Shown here: piece after piece, positions 7,686 through 14,676 of the stretch
Numbering within the stretch: the first letter of the stretch is position 1
Layout of the letters: each line of letters opens with the position of its first letter
Assembly (NCBI GenBank): GCA_029941825.1
Contig: JAPYTM010000001.1
Location: forward strand, 1 to 28,513
Direction: 5' to 3'
Length of the DNA stretch: 28,513 nucleotides
Source of the DNA: Candidatus Nitrosopumilus sp.
Lineage (GTDB): Archaea > Thermoproteota > Nitrososphaeria > Nitrososphaerales > Nitrosopumilaceae
Position numbers and translations under genes: made by a program
The notes under the pieces: model-generated
What the model saw: only the letters and a program-made list of their open reading frames with translations
Database searches by the model: none
Told to the model about the DNA's origin: nothing

Positions 7686-7829
7686 TTAGATTATTTTTTT
7701 ACGAGTACCAATATGATATGCCTCATCAACAGTAGATACAAAGATCATACCATCGCCATCTTTTCCTCTATAAGCAACATCCATTATTGTAGATACCACA
7801 CATATCAGATCCGTTAGGATAAATTCACT
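7686..7829 (-). pseudogene. Remnant of a P-II nitrogen regulatory protein (GlnB/GlnK C-terminus)
   Basis: Translating the minus strand from 7829 to the TAA at 7688-7686 gives about 47 residues that read like the end of a P-II protein: SEFILTD, then VVSTIMDVAYRGKDGDGMIFV, then STVDEAYHIGTRKKII. The family C-terminus has the same order: I-x-x-A-x-x-G-x-x-GDG-x-IFV, then V-x(5)-I-x-T. The N-terminal 60 or so residues, including the T-loop, are absent, and the frame is closed by a TAA at 7859-7857. The only in-frame ATG would give about 33 residues. It therefore looks like a 5'-truncated gene. Its upstream end meets the thioredoxin reductase promoter, so that junction may be where the rest was lost. 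Whether the fragment is expressed cannot be seen. Confidence 0.75.
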
Positions 7830-7836
7830 TAAATTA
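7827..7836 (+). promoter_or_regulatory. TATA-like box of thioredoxin reductase gene
   Basis: acttaaatta lies 26-35 bases before the ATG at 7862, the distance expected for a leaderless archaeal transcript. The sequence is AT-rich throughout, so the call is moderate. Confidence 0.45.
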
Positions 7837-7861
7837 TTGAAGTATGGGAAAATGAATTATT

Positions 7862-8860
7862 ATGATGTCAGCAGATTCAGGTTCAGCAGTTTTAGAAACC
7901 AAAGATGATGGCCCTAAGATTCCAGACAAAAAGAAGACAAAATTTGATGTAGTAATTATTGGTGCAGGTCCATCAGGGTATACTGCAGGAATTTATTGTT
8001 CCAGAGCAGGATATGACACTTTAATTTTATCAGGAGTATTACCAGGAGGTCAATTAGTAAATACAACTGAAGTTGAAAACTATCCTGGATTTGAAAATGG
8101 GATAATGGGTCCAGATTTGATGATTGACATGCGTAAACAATCTCAAAGAATGGGAACTACAATTATTGATGATGAAGTAGTTGATGTTGATTTTAGACGT
8201 AAACCTTTCAAAGTTTTGACAGCATCTGAAGAATATGAAGGACGAGCAGTCATTATTGCAACTGGTGCAACTCCAAGGAAAATGGGGTTGGAAGGTGAGG
8301 AAACATTTGGAGGAAAAGGAGTATCATATTGTGCCACATGTGATGGCCCATTCTTTAGAAATCAGGATATTGTAGTTGTAGGTGGTGGTGATTCAGCAAT
8401 AGAAGAAGCAACATTTCTAACAAAATTTGCAACTACTGTCCATTTAGTTCATAGACGTGATGAATTACGTGCAAGTAAAATAATGCAAGAAAGGGCACTA
8501 CACAATGAAAAAATAAAATTTCATTGGGATTCAGCAGTCATAGACATTAAAGGGGATCAAAAAGTCCAACAAGCAGTTCTAAAAAACCTAAAAACAAATG
8601 AGGAGACTACACTAGACATTGGTGGTTTGTTTGTTGCAATCGGACATAATCCTAATACAGAATTATTCAAAAAACAAATTGAATTAGATGACAAAGGGTA
8701 TGTTGTTTTAAAAAATAAAACTCATACAAGCATTGAAGGAATTTTTGCTGCAGGAGATGTACATGATAGGGAATACAGACAAGCAATAACTGCTGCAGCA
8801 TTTGGGTGTATGGCAGCAATTGATATTGACAAATATCTTACAGAAGATGCAGACAAATAG
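7862..8860 (+). CDS. trxB: Thioredoxin reductase
   Basis: A 332-residue FAD/NADPH disulfide reductase of the low-molecular-weight thioredoxin reductase type, which passes electrons from NADPH to thioredoxin in the cytoplasm. FAD motif GAGPSG at 34-39, redox-active pair Cys157-Ala-Thr-Cys160, NADPH motif GGGDSA at 174-179, the phosphate-binding HRRDELRA at 197-204, and the second FAD motif GIFAAGDV near residue 295. The His-Arg-Arg signature argues for NADPH rather than NADH. About 25 polar residues precede the usual start; ATG at 7862 is kept because of the promoter spacing, though the next codon is also ATG. Two small genes follow closely on the same strand. Confidence 0.96.
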   Translation: MMSADSGSAVLETKDDGPKIPDKKKTKFDVVIIGAGPSGYTAGIYCSRAGYDTLILSGVLPGGQLVNTTEVENYPGFENGIMGPDLMIDMRKQSQRMGTTIIDDEVVDVDFRRKPFKVLTASEEYEGRAVIIATGATPRKMGLEGEETFGGKGVSYCATCDGPFFRNQDIVVVGGGDSAIEEATFLTKFATTVHLVHRRDELRASKIMQERALHNEKIKFHWDSAVIDIKGDQKVQQAVLKNLKTNEETTLDIGGLFVAIGHNPNTELFKKQIELDDKGYVVLKNKTHTSIEGIFAAGDVHDREYRQAITAAAFGCMAAIDIDKYLTEDADK

Positions 8861-8862
8861 TA

Positions 8863-9078
8863 ATGAAAAATGCACAATGCAAAAAATGTTTGAATAAATT
8901 TTATGAAAAAGATATCTATACAATTCAGCAATTTCAGTATAGAAAAGAACCAACATATGATTGGTCATTAAAATTTTTTAAAAAAATGGGAATAGATGAA
9001 TGGGATTCATTTTGTGATGAATGTATAATGAGTTATTCTGAAAAATCAAACAATGCATGGAAAAATACAAAAATCTAA
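8863..9078 (+). CDS. Two-CxxC zinc-ribbon-like mini-protein, 71 aa
   Basis: Starts two bases after the trxB stop, so translation is probably coupled. The protein has Cys6-x2-Cys9 and Cys51-x2-Cys54, a spacing typical of a four-Cys zinc site, separated by about 40 residues rich in aromatic and basic residues (TIQQFQYRKEP, YDWSLKFFKKMG). No membrane segment or signal. I do not recognise a family. Zinc binding is inferred from the paired knuckles; redox control by the upstream reductase is a possibility, not shown. Confidence 0.75.
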   Translation: MKNAQCKKCLNKFYEKDIYTIQQFQYRKEPTYDWSLKFFKKMGIDEWDSFCDECIMSYSEKSNNAWKNTKI

Positions 9079-9110
9079 ACTCTTTATTGTGAGCAAGTAA
9101 ACTGAGCTTT

Positions 9111-9584
9111 GTGAATCAAGACCCAGAGGAACTAAAAAAAATATTGGAAAAATACAGTGAAAAACTCGCTAAATTAGGAATGGAATTAGGAAAAAATCAA
9201 TTCAGCTATAAAGTAGAAAATAAACCATCAAAAGAATATTGGCAAAAAAAGATAGATGATTTTAAAGAATACAGTGAAAAAGGATTAGAGTACTATAATC
9301 AAACATATTCTTTCATGGATTTACTAAATACTGAAAAAGCACAGATGTTCCTATTACGTACTAGTAAATTTAGACAACTTGGAACCACATTAATTGAAAT
9401 GATGGAAAAAATTGAAAAAACCCCATCAATTATGAATACTAAAGACAGACAACAAAGTTTGTGGAGTAGAAAAATAAAAGAAGACATTACAAATCACAGT
9501 AACAAATGTTTACAACATGAAAAAGATATGAATATCCTATTCAGAGAATGTTATGAAAAATACCTAAAGCAAATTTTAAAATAA
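9111..9584 (+). CDS. Helical hypothetical protein, 157 aa
   Basis: Starts with GTG, 32 bases after the previous stop, so it is probably the third gene of the trxB unit. The protein is almost wholly helical and rich in Lys, Glu, Tyr and Met, with heptad-like stretches (EELKKILEKYSEKLAKLGMEL, SKFRQLGTTLIEMMEKIEK). It contains two Cys near the C-terminus but no metal motif. No family recognised. It ends four bases before the stop of the convergent cysteine synthase gene. Confidence 0.72.
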   Translation: MNQDPEELKKILEKYSEKLAKLGMELGKNQFSYKVENKPSKEYWQKKIDDFKEYSEKGLEYYNQTYSFMDLLNTEKAQMFLLRTSKFRQLGTTLIEMMEKIEKTPSIMNTKDRQQSLWSRKIKEDITNHSNKCLQHEKDMNILFRECYEKYLKQILK

Positions 9585-9588
9585 TTAT

Positions 9589-10581
9589 CTAGTAAGCTAA
9601 TTCAGACATGTGATTTGCATTTTTAATGGCATTATCAAAGTCTTCATTAGACATTATATTTTGTTCAGCATAAACACTTTTGAATTTTCGACCATCATCT
9701 GCAAAAATTCCCACAACACATGCATCTCCATCAATAGAATATTTTTTCATACATGCATAAACTGCAGCAGATGAGGGACTAACTAGTAGTTTATCTTTTT
9801 CAAGCACCTCTTTTACCACAGAAAATGCTTCATCATTATCTACAAAAACCCAATCATCAACAACACTTTCTCTTTTCAAAAACAAATCAGGTTTTGCAGA
9901 CTCTTCAAAATTCCTCCACCCTTGAATCAAGTGATTTTGTTGTGGTTGGCACCCAATTATCTTAACATTGGGATTTTTTTCCTTTAGAAAAGTACCAATT
10001 CCAGTTATAGTTCCTCCAGTTCCAACACCAGTAAAGAAATGAGTCACTTTACCTTCAGTCTGTTTCCAAATTTCAGGGCCCGTCCCAACATAATGCCCCT
10101 TGAAATTTGCCTCATTAGCATATTGATTTGGAGAATAATATGTATCAGGCCTAGATGATGCAATAGATGTTGCAAGTGCAATACTTTGATCAGTACCTGC
10201 ACCAACTTTGGGACATAAATCATCACTTGTTTCAAATACTTTAGCTCCAAGATTTCGAATAATATCTTTAGTTTCATTACTTACTTTTTCTGGAATAACT
10301 ATCTCAACTTTGTAATCCAGTAATTTACCAATTCCAGTTAATGCAATTCCAGTATTTCCAGAAGTGGGTTCAATGATAATGCTTTTCCCTCTTTTTAGAA
10401 TTCCTTTTTCTTCACCATCTTTAATCATCCAATATGCAGCTCTATCCTTAACTGAACCAAATGGATTATGTCCCTCTAGTTTTGCAAAATATCCAGCATT
10501 ATCATGAGAAAGAGAATCTAGTTTTACAAGAGGTGTGTTTCCAACACGGTTTAACACGTCTGTACCAGTAACAGTTGTCAT
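9589..10581 (-). CDS. cysK: Cysteine synthase (O-acetyl/O-phosphoserine sulfhydrylase family)
   Basis: A 330-residue PLP enzyme of the beta-replacement family that forms cysteine from sulfide and an activated serine. PLP Lys45 lies in GSVKDRAAYWM; the substrate loop TSGNTG is at 73-78; the phosphate-binding loop GTGGTITG is near 187. The family also includes cystathionine beta-synthase-like and O-phosphoserine-using members, so the acceptor cannot be fixed from the sequence. There is no C-terminal CBS or regulatory domain, and length fits simple CysK/CysM. The gene starts seven bases after the tusA stop, forming a two-gene operon that links sulfur carriage with cysteine formation. Confidence 0.92.
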   Translation of the reverse strand: MTTVTGTDVLNRVGNTPLVKLDSLSHDNAGYFAKLEGHNPFGSVKDRAAYWMIKDGEEKGILKRGKSIIIEPTSGNTGIALTGIGKLLDYKVEIVIPEKVSNETKDIIRNLGAKVFETSDDLCPKVGAGTDQSIALATSIASSRPDTYYSPNQYANEANFKGHYVGTGPEIWKQTEGKVTHFFTGVGTGGTITGIGTFLKEKNPNVKIIGCQPQQNHLIQGWRNFEESAKPDLFLKRESVVDDWVFVDNDEAFSVVKEVLEKDKLLVSPSSAAVYACMKKYSIDGDACVVGIFADDGRKFKSVYAEQNIMSNEDFDNAIKNANHMSELAY

Positions 10582-10588
10582 GGTTTTA

Positions 10589-10825
10589 TTATTTCACCTT
10601 TTTAATTTGAAATGTAATTACAGCCCCGTCTTTGGACACATTCAATAATGTATGACCGCTTTTTGTTACCCATCTTGAAATATCATCTTCAGCTGCTGGA
10701 TCATCTGCAGAAACAGTTAGTGTGTCACCAACTTGCATTTTTTCAACTTCAATTTTTGTTCTAAACACAGGCTCAGGACAAAACAATCCAGTTGCATCTA
10801 ATTTTTTTTCAGTGGATTCTGACAT
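10589..10825 (-). CDS. tusA: TusA-like sulfur-carrier protein
   Basis: A 78-residue protein with the family hallmark near the N-terminus: DATGLFCPEPV, with Cys16 in a CPxP motif at the start of the first helix. TusA-family proteins carry sulfur as a persulfide on this Cys for tRNA thiolation, molybdenum cofactor or oxidative sulfur pathways. The rest keeps the family pattern (GDTLTVSADDPAAEDDISRW, then a hydrophobic strand). It sits directly upstream of cysteine synthase in one operon. The true partner is unknown. A TATA-like ttttaatat (minus strand, around 10856-10864) could be the promoter. Confidence 0.9.
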   Translation of the reverse strand: MSESTEKKLDATGLFCPEPVFRTKIEVEKMQVGDTLTVSADDPAAEDDISRWVTKSGHTLLNVSKDGAVITFQIKKVK

Positions 10826-10918
10826 ATCGGACTATTTCAACAAAGGTGATTTGTCATATTAAAATCTATTTGAGTTTAATCCTTAGGATATCTTTAGGTA
10901 ACAATTGATTTTTTTAAT

Positions 10919-11737
10919 TTACACTTCATGTAAATTTACAGTTACTTTAGTTAAAGACGACTCTAAATCATCTGGAATAATAATTAACAAGCCTGAATTT
11001 TTTCCAATATTTTTACAAACACCACTGAAACTCTGGTGATTCAGAACTGAACATTCCTCCTGAAGATAATATGTGAAAAAATCAGAGGATAGATAATTCT
11101 GTAATTCATCCTCAGATGAAACAAAAAAGGCATCAAAAGAGAGTTCTGCATCAGTTGATGTAATGGCATACTCATATGATGTAATATCCTTAGAGGTACA
11201 AATTGGAATAAACTGAACATATTCTGAATTATTTGATTCATTTTGTTCCATTGGAATATTTGAAAAAACTGAAACGTATGGATCATTGTTTAGTTGAGTC
11301 CCCAACATCACTTCAAAATTATTACGAACACTATCAACTGCATATCTGTACAATGGGGGGGTCCAATTTGATTTACAGTTATTAAATTCATGTTTCAACT
11401 CTACAAATGATTTTTTGTTTTGGAATTGTAGTTGATTGGAATTATAAGGAATTAGATTAGAAATATTCTCAGAATTGTGATCATACAAAATAGGATCAGA
11501 GTTAGAATTTGACCATACATCAGTCACATCAAACAAAATGTTGTGGGGATAACTATCCCATTCAGGTTGTAAATGGACATAGATGGAATATTTGTTAATA
11601 TCTTGGTCATAAGATGAAACAAAAATAAGATGACCAAATAACATATTTGACAAAATTAGTCCAAACCCAAGAATAGGAAGTATAACATATAATCCAGTTT
11701 TCAATTTTCTGGAAATTAACATTATTTGAAACTCCAA
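10919..11737 (-). CDS. Membrane-anchored exported protein of unknown function
   Basis: A 272-residue protein with a hydrophobic segment at about residues 13-42 (LYVILPILGFGLILSNMLFG) preceded by basic residues, so it is a signal anchor or uncleaved signal. The rest is an Asn/Ser/Asp-rich, probably extracytoplasmic domain with several NxS/T sites and at least four Cys, which could form disulfides. No catalytic motif is recognised. A seven-C run on the coding strand (11355-11361) encodes Pro-Pro and is intact. It sits between tusA and cofE on the same strand, but with gaps of about 93 and 118 bases, so it probably has its own promoter. Confidence 0.78.
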   Translation of the reverse strand: MEFQIMLISRKLKTGLYVILPILGFGLILSNMLFGHLIFVSSYDQDINKYSIYVHLQPEWDSYPHNILFDVTDVWSNSNSDPILYDHNSENISNLIPYNSNQLQFQNKKSFVELKHEFNNCKSNWTPPLYRYAVDSVRNNFEVMLGTQLNNDPYVSVFSNIPMEQNESNNSEYVQFIPICTSKDITSYEYAITSTDAELSFDAFFVSSEDELQNYLSSDFFTYYLQEECSVLNHQSFSGVCKNIGKNSGLLIIIPDDLESSLTKVTVNLHEV

Positions 11738-11855
11738 ATTATCTTAAAATAAACTTCACTGTGATTCCCAATAATTAGAAATGCGTTTAATGAGAAATAC
11801 ATCTAAAGACAATGTAGGATTTTTCTGAAAATTGTAAAATGAATAAAACTAAAAA

Positions 11856-12581
11856 TTATTTAAAAAGATCTTCATTGTCTGGACGAATTAATTCATCAAT
11901 TACATGTTCTTCAATATTAAAAGAATAATCTCGAATTATTACTACAGGGCATTTCAAAGTTTTACCCATTACAAGTTCTGCAGCAGAAGAGAGTTCATCG
12001 GCAATCGCAATTGCAGTTACACGTAAAATTTTTTCAAACGAATCTAGAGTTCCAGCATAATCCAAAATAGGATTCAATCCAGATATTCCAATTGCACAAT
12101 TAGTCTGTCCCATTCTAAAAGGACGGCCAAAAGTATCAGCAATAATTACTGCCACATTTTTGTTAGTTTGTTCCAAAATTTTGTATCTGATTGTTTGCGC
12201 AGATATATCAGAATTAATTGGAAGTAAAGTGGCATATCCAGGTTTTACGTTACTTTCATCTATTCCAGCATTTGCACAAATAAATCCACTATGAGTCTCA
12301 ACAATGAGTATACCGTTTTTCATTCTAACTATTCGTTTAGTTTCAGATAAAATTAATTCAATAATTCTAGGATCTTTTTGGTATTGTGAACCAATTCCTT
12401 CAGCTAGCAATGAAGGTGTCACAGTAGATAAATCAACAATTCTACCTTCTTGTTTGGAAATGATTTTTTGTGCCACAACAAGTATGTCTCCATCAGACAA
12501 ATTAGCAGATGTTAAAATTAATTCAGATAGTTCATCAGAGGGTTGAATTTCTTTTTCAATGTAAAGTGGAATAATTTGCAA
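11856..12581 (-). CDS. cofE: Coenzyme F420-0:L-glutamate ligase
   Basis: A 241-residue enzyme that adds glutamates to F420-0 with GTP, a late step in coenzyme F420 synthesis. Family motifs are plain: VVAQKIISKQEGR (35-47), HSGFICANAGIDESNV (97-112 region) and ADTFGRPFRMGQTN (148-161), which hold the GTP and metal-binding residues. Length fits the stand-alone archaeal enzyme; there is no fused nitroreductase domain as in actinobacterial FbiB. The SerB-like gene lies 34 bases upstream on the same strand, so they may be co-transcribed, though a metabolic link is not obvious. Confidence 0.93.
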   Translation of the reverse strand: MQIIPLYIEKEIQPSDELSELILTSANLSDGDILVVAQKIISKQEGRIVDLSTVTPSLLAEGIGSQYQKDPRIIELILSETKRIVRMKNGILIVETHSGFICANAGIDESNVKPGYATLLPINSDISAQTIRYKILEQTNKNVAVIIADTFGRPFRMGQTNCAIGISGLNPILDYAGTLDSFEKILRVTAIAIADELSSAAELVMGKTLKCPVVIIRDYSFNIEEHVIDELIRPDNEDLFK

Positions 12582-12615
12582 TTATAATACATGAAAAAAT
12601 GTACTACAAAATTGT

Positions 12616-13266
12616 TTACACTGTTGGAGTAGTTTCTAATTTTATTTTGTAGTGTTTGTTAATAATATCTAAAATCTTTGAAAGATCTTTTTCCTCTAAA
12701 GTAGTAGTTGCCAAATCCTTGACTACATCTTGTGCTCTATAAGCAATCCCTAAACCACAAATATCAAATAATTTTATATCATTTGCACCATCAACTACAC
12801 AGATAATATTCTCTTTTTCTTCACCCCATTCTGCGATTTTTATTTTAGCACTTTTAGATTTATCAGAATCAACATTAATTTTCACATCATCTAATTTGCC
12901 ATCTTTGAAAATCAGTTCGTTACAATAAACATAATCCAAATCTAGTTCTTTTTGTAGTCTATCCATCATAATTGTAAAACCACCAGATACAGCCATAAGT
13001 TTCCAGCCAGCAGCTTTTAGTACTCTACAGGCTTCTTTTGCACCTGTCATAATTGGTAGTGAATCAGATACTTCTTTACAAGTTTTTTCATCTAAACCTT
13101 TGAGTGCTTTAACTCTAGTTCGTAATCCATCTTCCCAGTTAATTTTACCTTGAATTCCTTGTTTAGTTATTTCCCAAATTTCATCTTCTTTGTTTAATTT
13201 TTCTGCAAGTATTGGAAGGAATTCTTCATCATACAAAACACCTTCAACATCAAAAATTGCTAACAA
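12616..13266 (-). CDS. serB: SerB-like HAD phosphatase (probable phosphoserine phosphatase)
   Basis: A 216-residue HAD-superfamily phosphatase with the SerB order of motifs: motif I FDVEGVL with nucleophile Asp6, motif II AVSGG with Ser94, motif III Lys around 136-138, motif IV VVDGANDIKLF with Asp159 and Asp163. The second acid of motif I is Glu8 instead of Asp, a change also known in ThrH-type enzymes, and the usual GDGAND is VDGAND. Release of serine from phosphoserine would feed the nearby cysteine synthase, but other phosphate esters are possible. The start is TTG at 13266, directly before the conserved beta strand, with no room for a longer N-terminus. Confidence 0.82.
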   Translation of the reverse strand: MLAIFDVEGVLYDEEFLPILAEKLNKEDEIWEITKQGIQGKINWEDGLRTRVKALKGLDEKTCKEVSDSLPIMTGAKEACRVLKAAGWKLMAVSGGFTIMMDRLQKELDLDYVYCNELIFKDGKLDDVKINVDSDKSKSAKIKIAEWGEEKENIICVVDGANDIKLFDICGLGIAYRAQDVVKDLATTTLEEKDLSKILDIINKHYKIKLETTPTV

Positions 13267-13514
13267 TTAATTTCTAATCTGCAAAAAAAATCCTAATTAT
13301 ATTAAAGTTGGGAGTAAATTTTTCGTAATTCAACAATGTTGATCGGGTTAATGTTCAAAGAATCTCATGTGATTTTAAAAAATACAAAATCACTCTTCTA
13401 GGATTACTAATTTGAGGTTTAGAAATTTCTTGTGATTTAATTCTAGTCATTAAAACTATGAAATTATTACTTTAAGAATATAAAATAATAATACTAGAAT
13501 TTCTTTAAGAACTC
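13267..13514. other. AT-rich divergent intergenic region
   Basis: About 250 bases between divergent serB and the nuclease-like gene. On the plus side aatataaaataata at 13477-13490 is a TATA-like box 25-38 bases before the ATG at 13515, consistent with a leaderless transcript. No other feature seen. Confidence 0.4.
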
Positions 13515-13958
13515 ATGCTTCCAATAAAGTACTTCATACCAGTCATTCTCATAACTGTTGGAATTCTTGTAATTACAATACCTGTTGATTCAGGATGTAC
13601 AGGAAATGCACAATGTATCACAGGTAAAGTAACTAAAGTGATAGATGGGGATACAATCAAAGTTAATGACCAATCAATTAGATTTGCACTAACATCTACT
13701 CCTGAAATGTATGAGGAGGCAGGAATCCTAGCAAAAGAATATCTAGAAAAAATATGTCCTGTTGGATCTACTGTTTTAGTTGATGAGGATGACTTGCAAA
13801 CAAAGAAAAGTTATGATAGAATTATTGGCAAAATTACATGTAAGGGTAAAATCCTGAATGAGTCAATATTGAAATCAGGTCACGGTGAAATAGATACCAG
13901 ATATTGTAAAACAAGTGAGTTTGCAGATAGTAATTGGGCAAAATATTACGGATGTTAG
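13515..13958 (+). CDS. Membrane-anchored staphylococcal nuclease-like protein
   Basis: A 147-residue protein with an N-terminal hydrophobic segment (about 5-24) that is a signal or anchor, then a short SNase-type OB fold. Visible motifs: VIDGDTIKV (Asp44, Asp46), IRFALTSTPE with Arg56 and Glu64, and SYDRIIGK with Arg102; these match the catalytic Arg, Glu and Arg of the family. The calcium-ligand Asp of the usual VDTPE is Ser61 here, so metal binding and activity may be altered. Six Cys in the mature part suggest disulfides in an extracytoplasmic setting. Expected role would be hydrolysis of DNA or RNA outside the cell for nutrients, but activity is unproven. Confidence 0.85.
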   Translation: MLPIKYFIPVILITVGILVITIPVDSGCTGNAQCITGKVTKVIDGDTIKVNDQSIRFALTSTPEMYEEAGILAKEYLEKICPVGSTVLVDEDDLQTKKSYDRIIGKITCKGKILNESILKSGHGEIDTRYCKTSEFADSNWAKYYGC

Positions 13959-13976
13959 TTTTTTCTAAAATTAAAA

Positions 13977-14137
13977 GCGAGATTGAAAGAACTGAAGAGG
14001 TCCCTCCAATCTCATGAAGAATGGAGAGAATCCGTTCTTCATAGTTGCGTTTTGACTACCAGATTTGGTAATCGCGATTTTTGGAATCACGCAATAAAAC
14101 ATACACATAGTAATGTAAAAACCAGTTGTTTTTTTTT
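13977..14137 (+). ncRNA. Candidate structured RNA: three tandem hairpins ending in a T-run
   Basis: Directly after the nuclease gene the base composition rises in G and C and inverted repeats follow one another. Arm 1: gagattg 13979-13985 with caatctc 14007-14013. Arm 2: atgaagaa 14014-14021 with ttcttcat 14035-14042, continued inside by gga/tcc around a five-base loop. Arm 3: ttgcg 14045-14049 with cgcaa 14090-14094, enclosing tacca-gatt-tggta 14057-14070. A run of nine T at 14129-14137 would end a plus-strand transcript. It contains no useful open frame. I cannot match it to tRNA, SRP, RNase P or a clear C/D or H/ACA guide. It could be an independent small RNA or the structured 3' end of the upstream mRNA. 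Confidence 0.5.
14129..14137 (+). terminator. Oligo-T terminator
   Basis: Nine consecutive T on the plus strand, an archaeal termination signal. It is flanked by ccagtt (14122-14127) and aactgg (14149-14154), which could pair around it. It would close the nuclease/RNA transcript. Confidence 0.5.
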
Positions 14138-14346
14138 AGAACCTGTCTAACTGGAATAATTTTTAATTCCACTAAATATCAAAATTATATTCATGTTAAA
14201 AGCAAGAAATTTCTTCATTAAACAATTAAAAAAATAATTTTTACTTATATATCTAGTATTAAAATAAAAATAAAAATTCAAAAGGCTTTAAACTTTTTTG
14301 TGATCAAAAACGCTAGTAATAAATCACGGAATGATACGATAGAATT

Positions 14347-14631
14347 ATGGGCGAATTAGAACACAAATTCGAAGTTGATATCAAAGAAAGAGAGGGAAGA
14401 CACAAACTTTCAGACGATGTTAAAGCTGAAATGAAAAAATCAGGATTGATGGATGAGAAAGGAAAATTGAAACTAAAAGGCGTTAGTCCAAAAATGCTCA
14501 AAAGAATGAAACAAGAATTTGTAGAATGTCCAGTTTTAAAAGAAGACACTCATTTCATACAATGTTTTGTGTGTCCAAATTTTCAAAGTAGAGTAATGGG
14601 TAAAGTTCTCTGTAAAGGGGACAAACTTTAG
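14347..14631 (+). CDS. Four-Cys conserved hypothetical protein, 94 aa
   Basis: Small charged protein. Residues 1-58 are Lys/Glu-rich and helical. The C-terminal third has Cys61, Cys73, Cys76 and Cys89 (C-x11-C-x2-C-x12-C) around QCFVCPNFQSR, which could hold zinc or an iron-sulfur cluster. No signal or membrane segment. No family recognised. It precedes proS by 45 bases on the same strand and may share its transcript. The frame is closed by TAG at 14629-14631 and the ATG is the only reasonable start. Confidence 0.78.
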   Translation: MGELEHKFEVDIKEREGRHKLSDDVKAEMKKSGLMDEKGKLKLKGVSPKMLKRMKQEFVECPVLKEDTHFIQCFVCPNFQSRVMGKVLCKGDKL

Positions 14632-14676
14632 ACATTAGAAATTTCTCACGAAAGGCTCATTAGTAAAATTATTTCT

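Larger units (their letters stand above)
13959..14346. other. 388-base gap with structured RNA candidate and AT-rich tail
   Basis: The first 180 bases hold the hairpins and T-run listed separately. After about 14160 the sequence is extremely AT-rich with only a 6-base-pair inverted repeat (tggaat/attcca, 14152-14171). A TATA-like tttaaac around 14287-14293 probably serves the gene at 14347, giving it a leader of roughly 30 bases. Confidence 0.5.

Noticed and set aside
8143..8968. Minus-strand open frames inside and after trxB
   Set aside because: Antisense to strongly conserved thioredoxin reductase coding sequence and the CxxC mini-protein; composition is that of shadow frames.
11355..11361. 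Seven-base C/G run as a phase-variation switch
   Set aside because: The frame is intact and similar six-G runs occur inside proS and egtB, so it is not distinctive.
14045..14094. tRNA-like fold
   Set aside because: No acceptor stem, T-loop or anticodon arm of normal size can be drawn; only simple hairpins.
14193..14237. Tiny ORF of 14 codons (MLKARNFFIKQLKK)
   Set aside because: Too short to support in an extremely AT-rich gap and without promoter or binding-site evidence.
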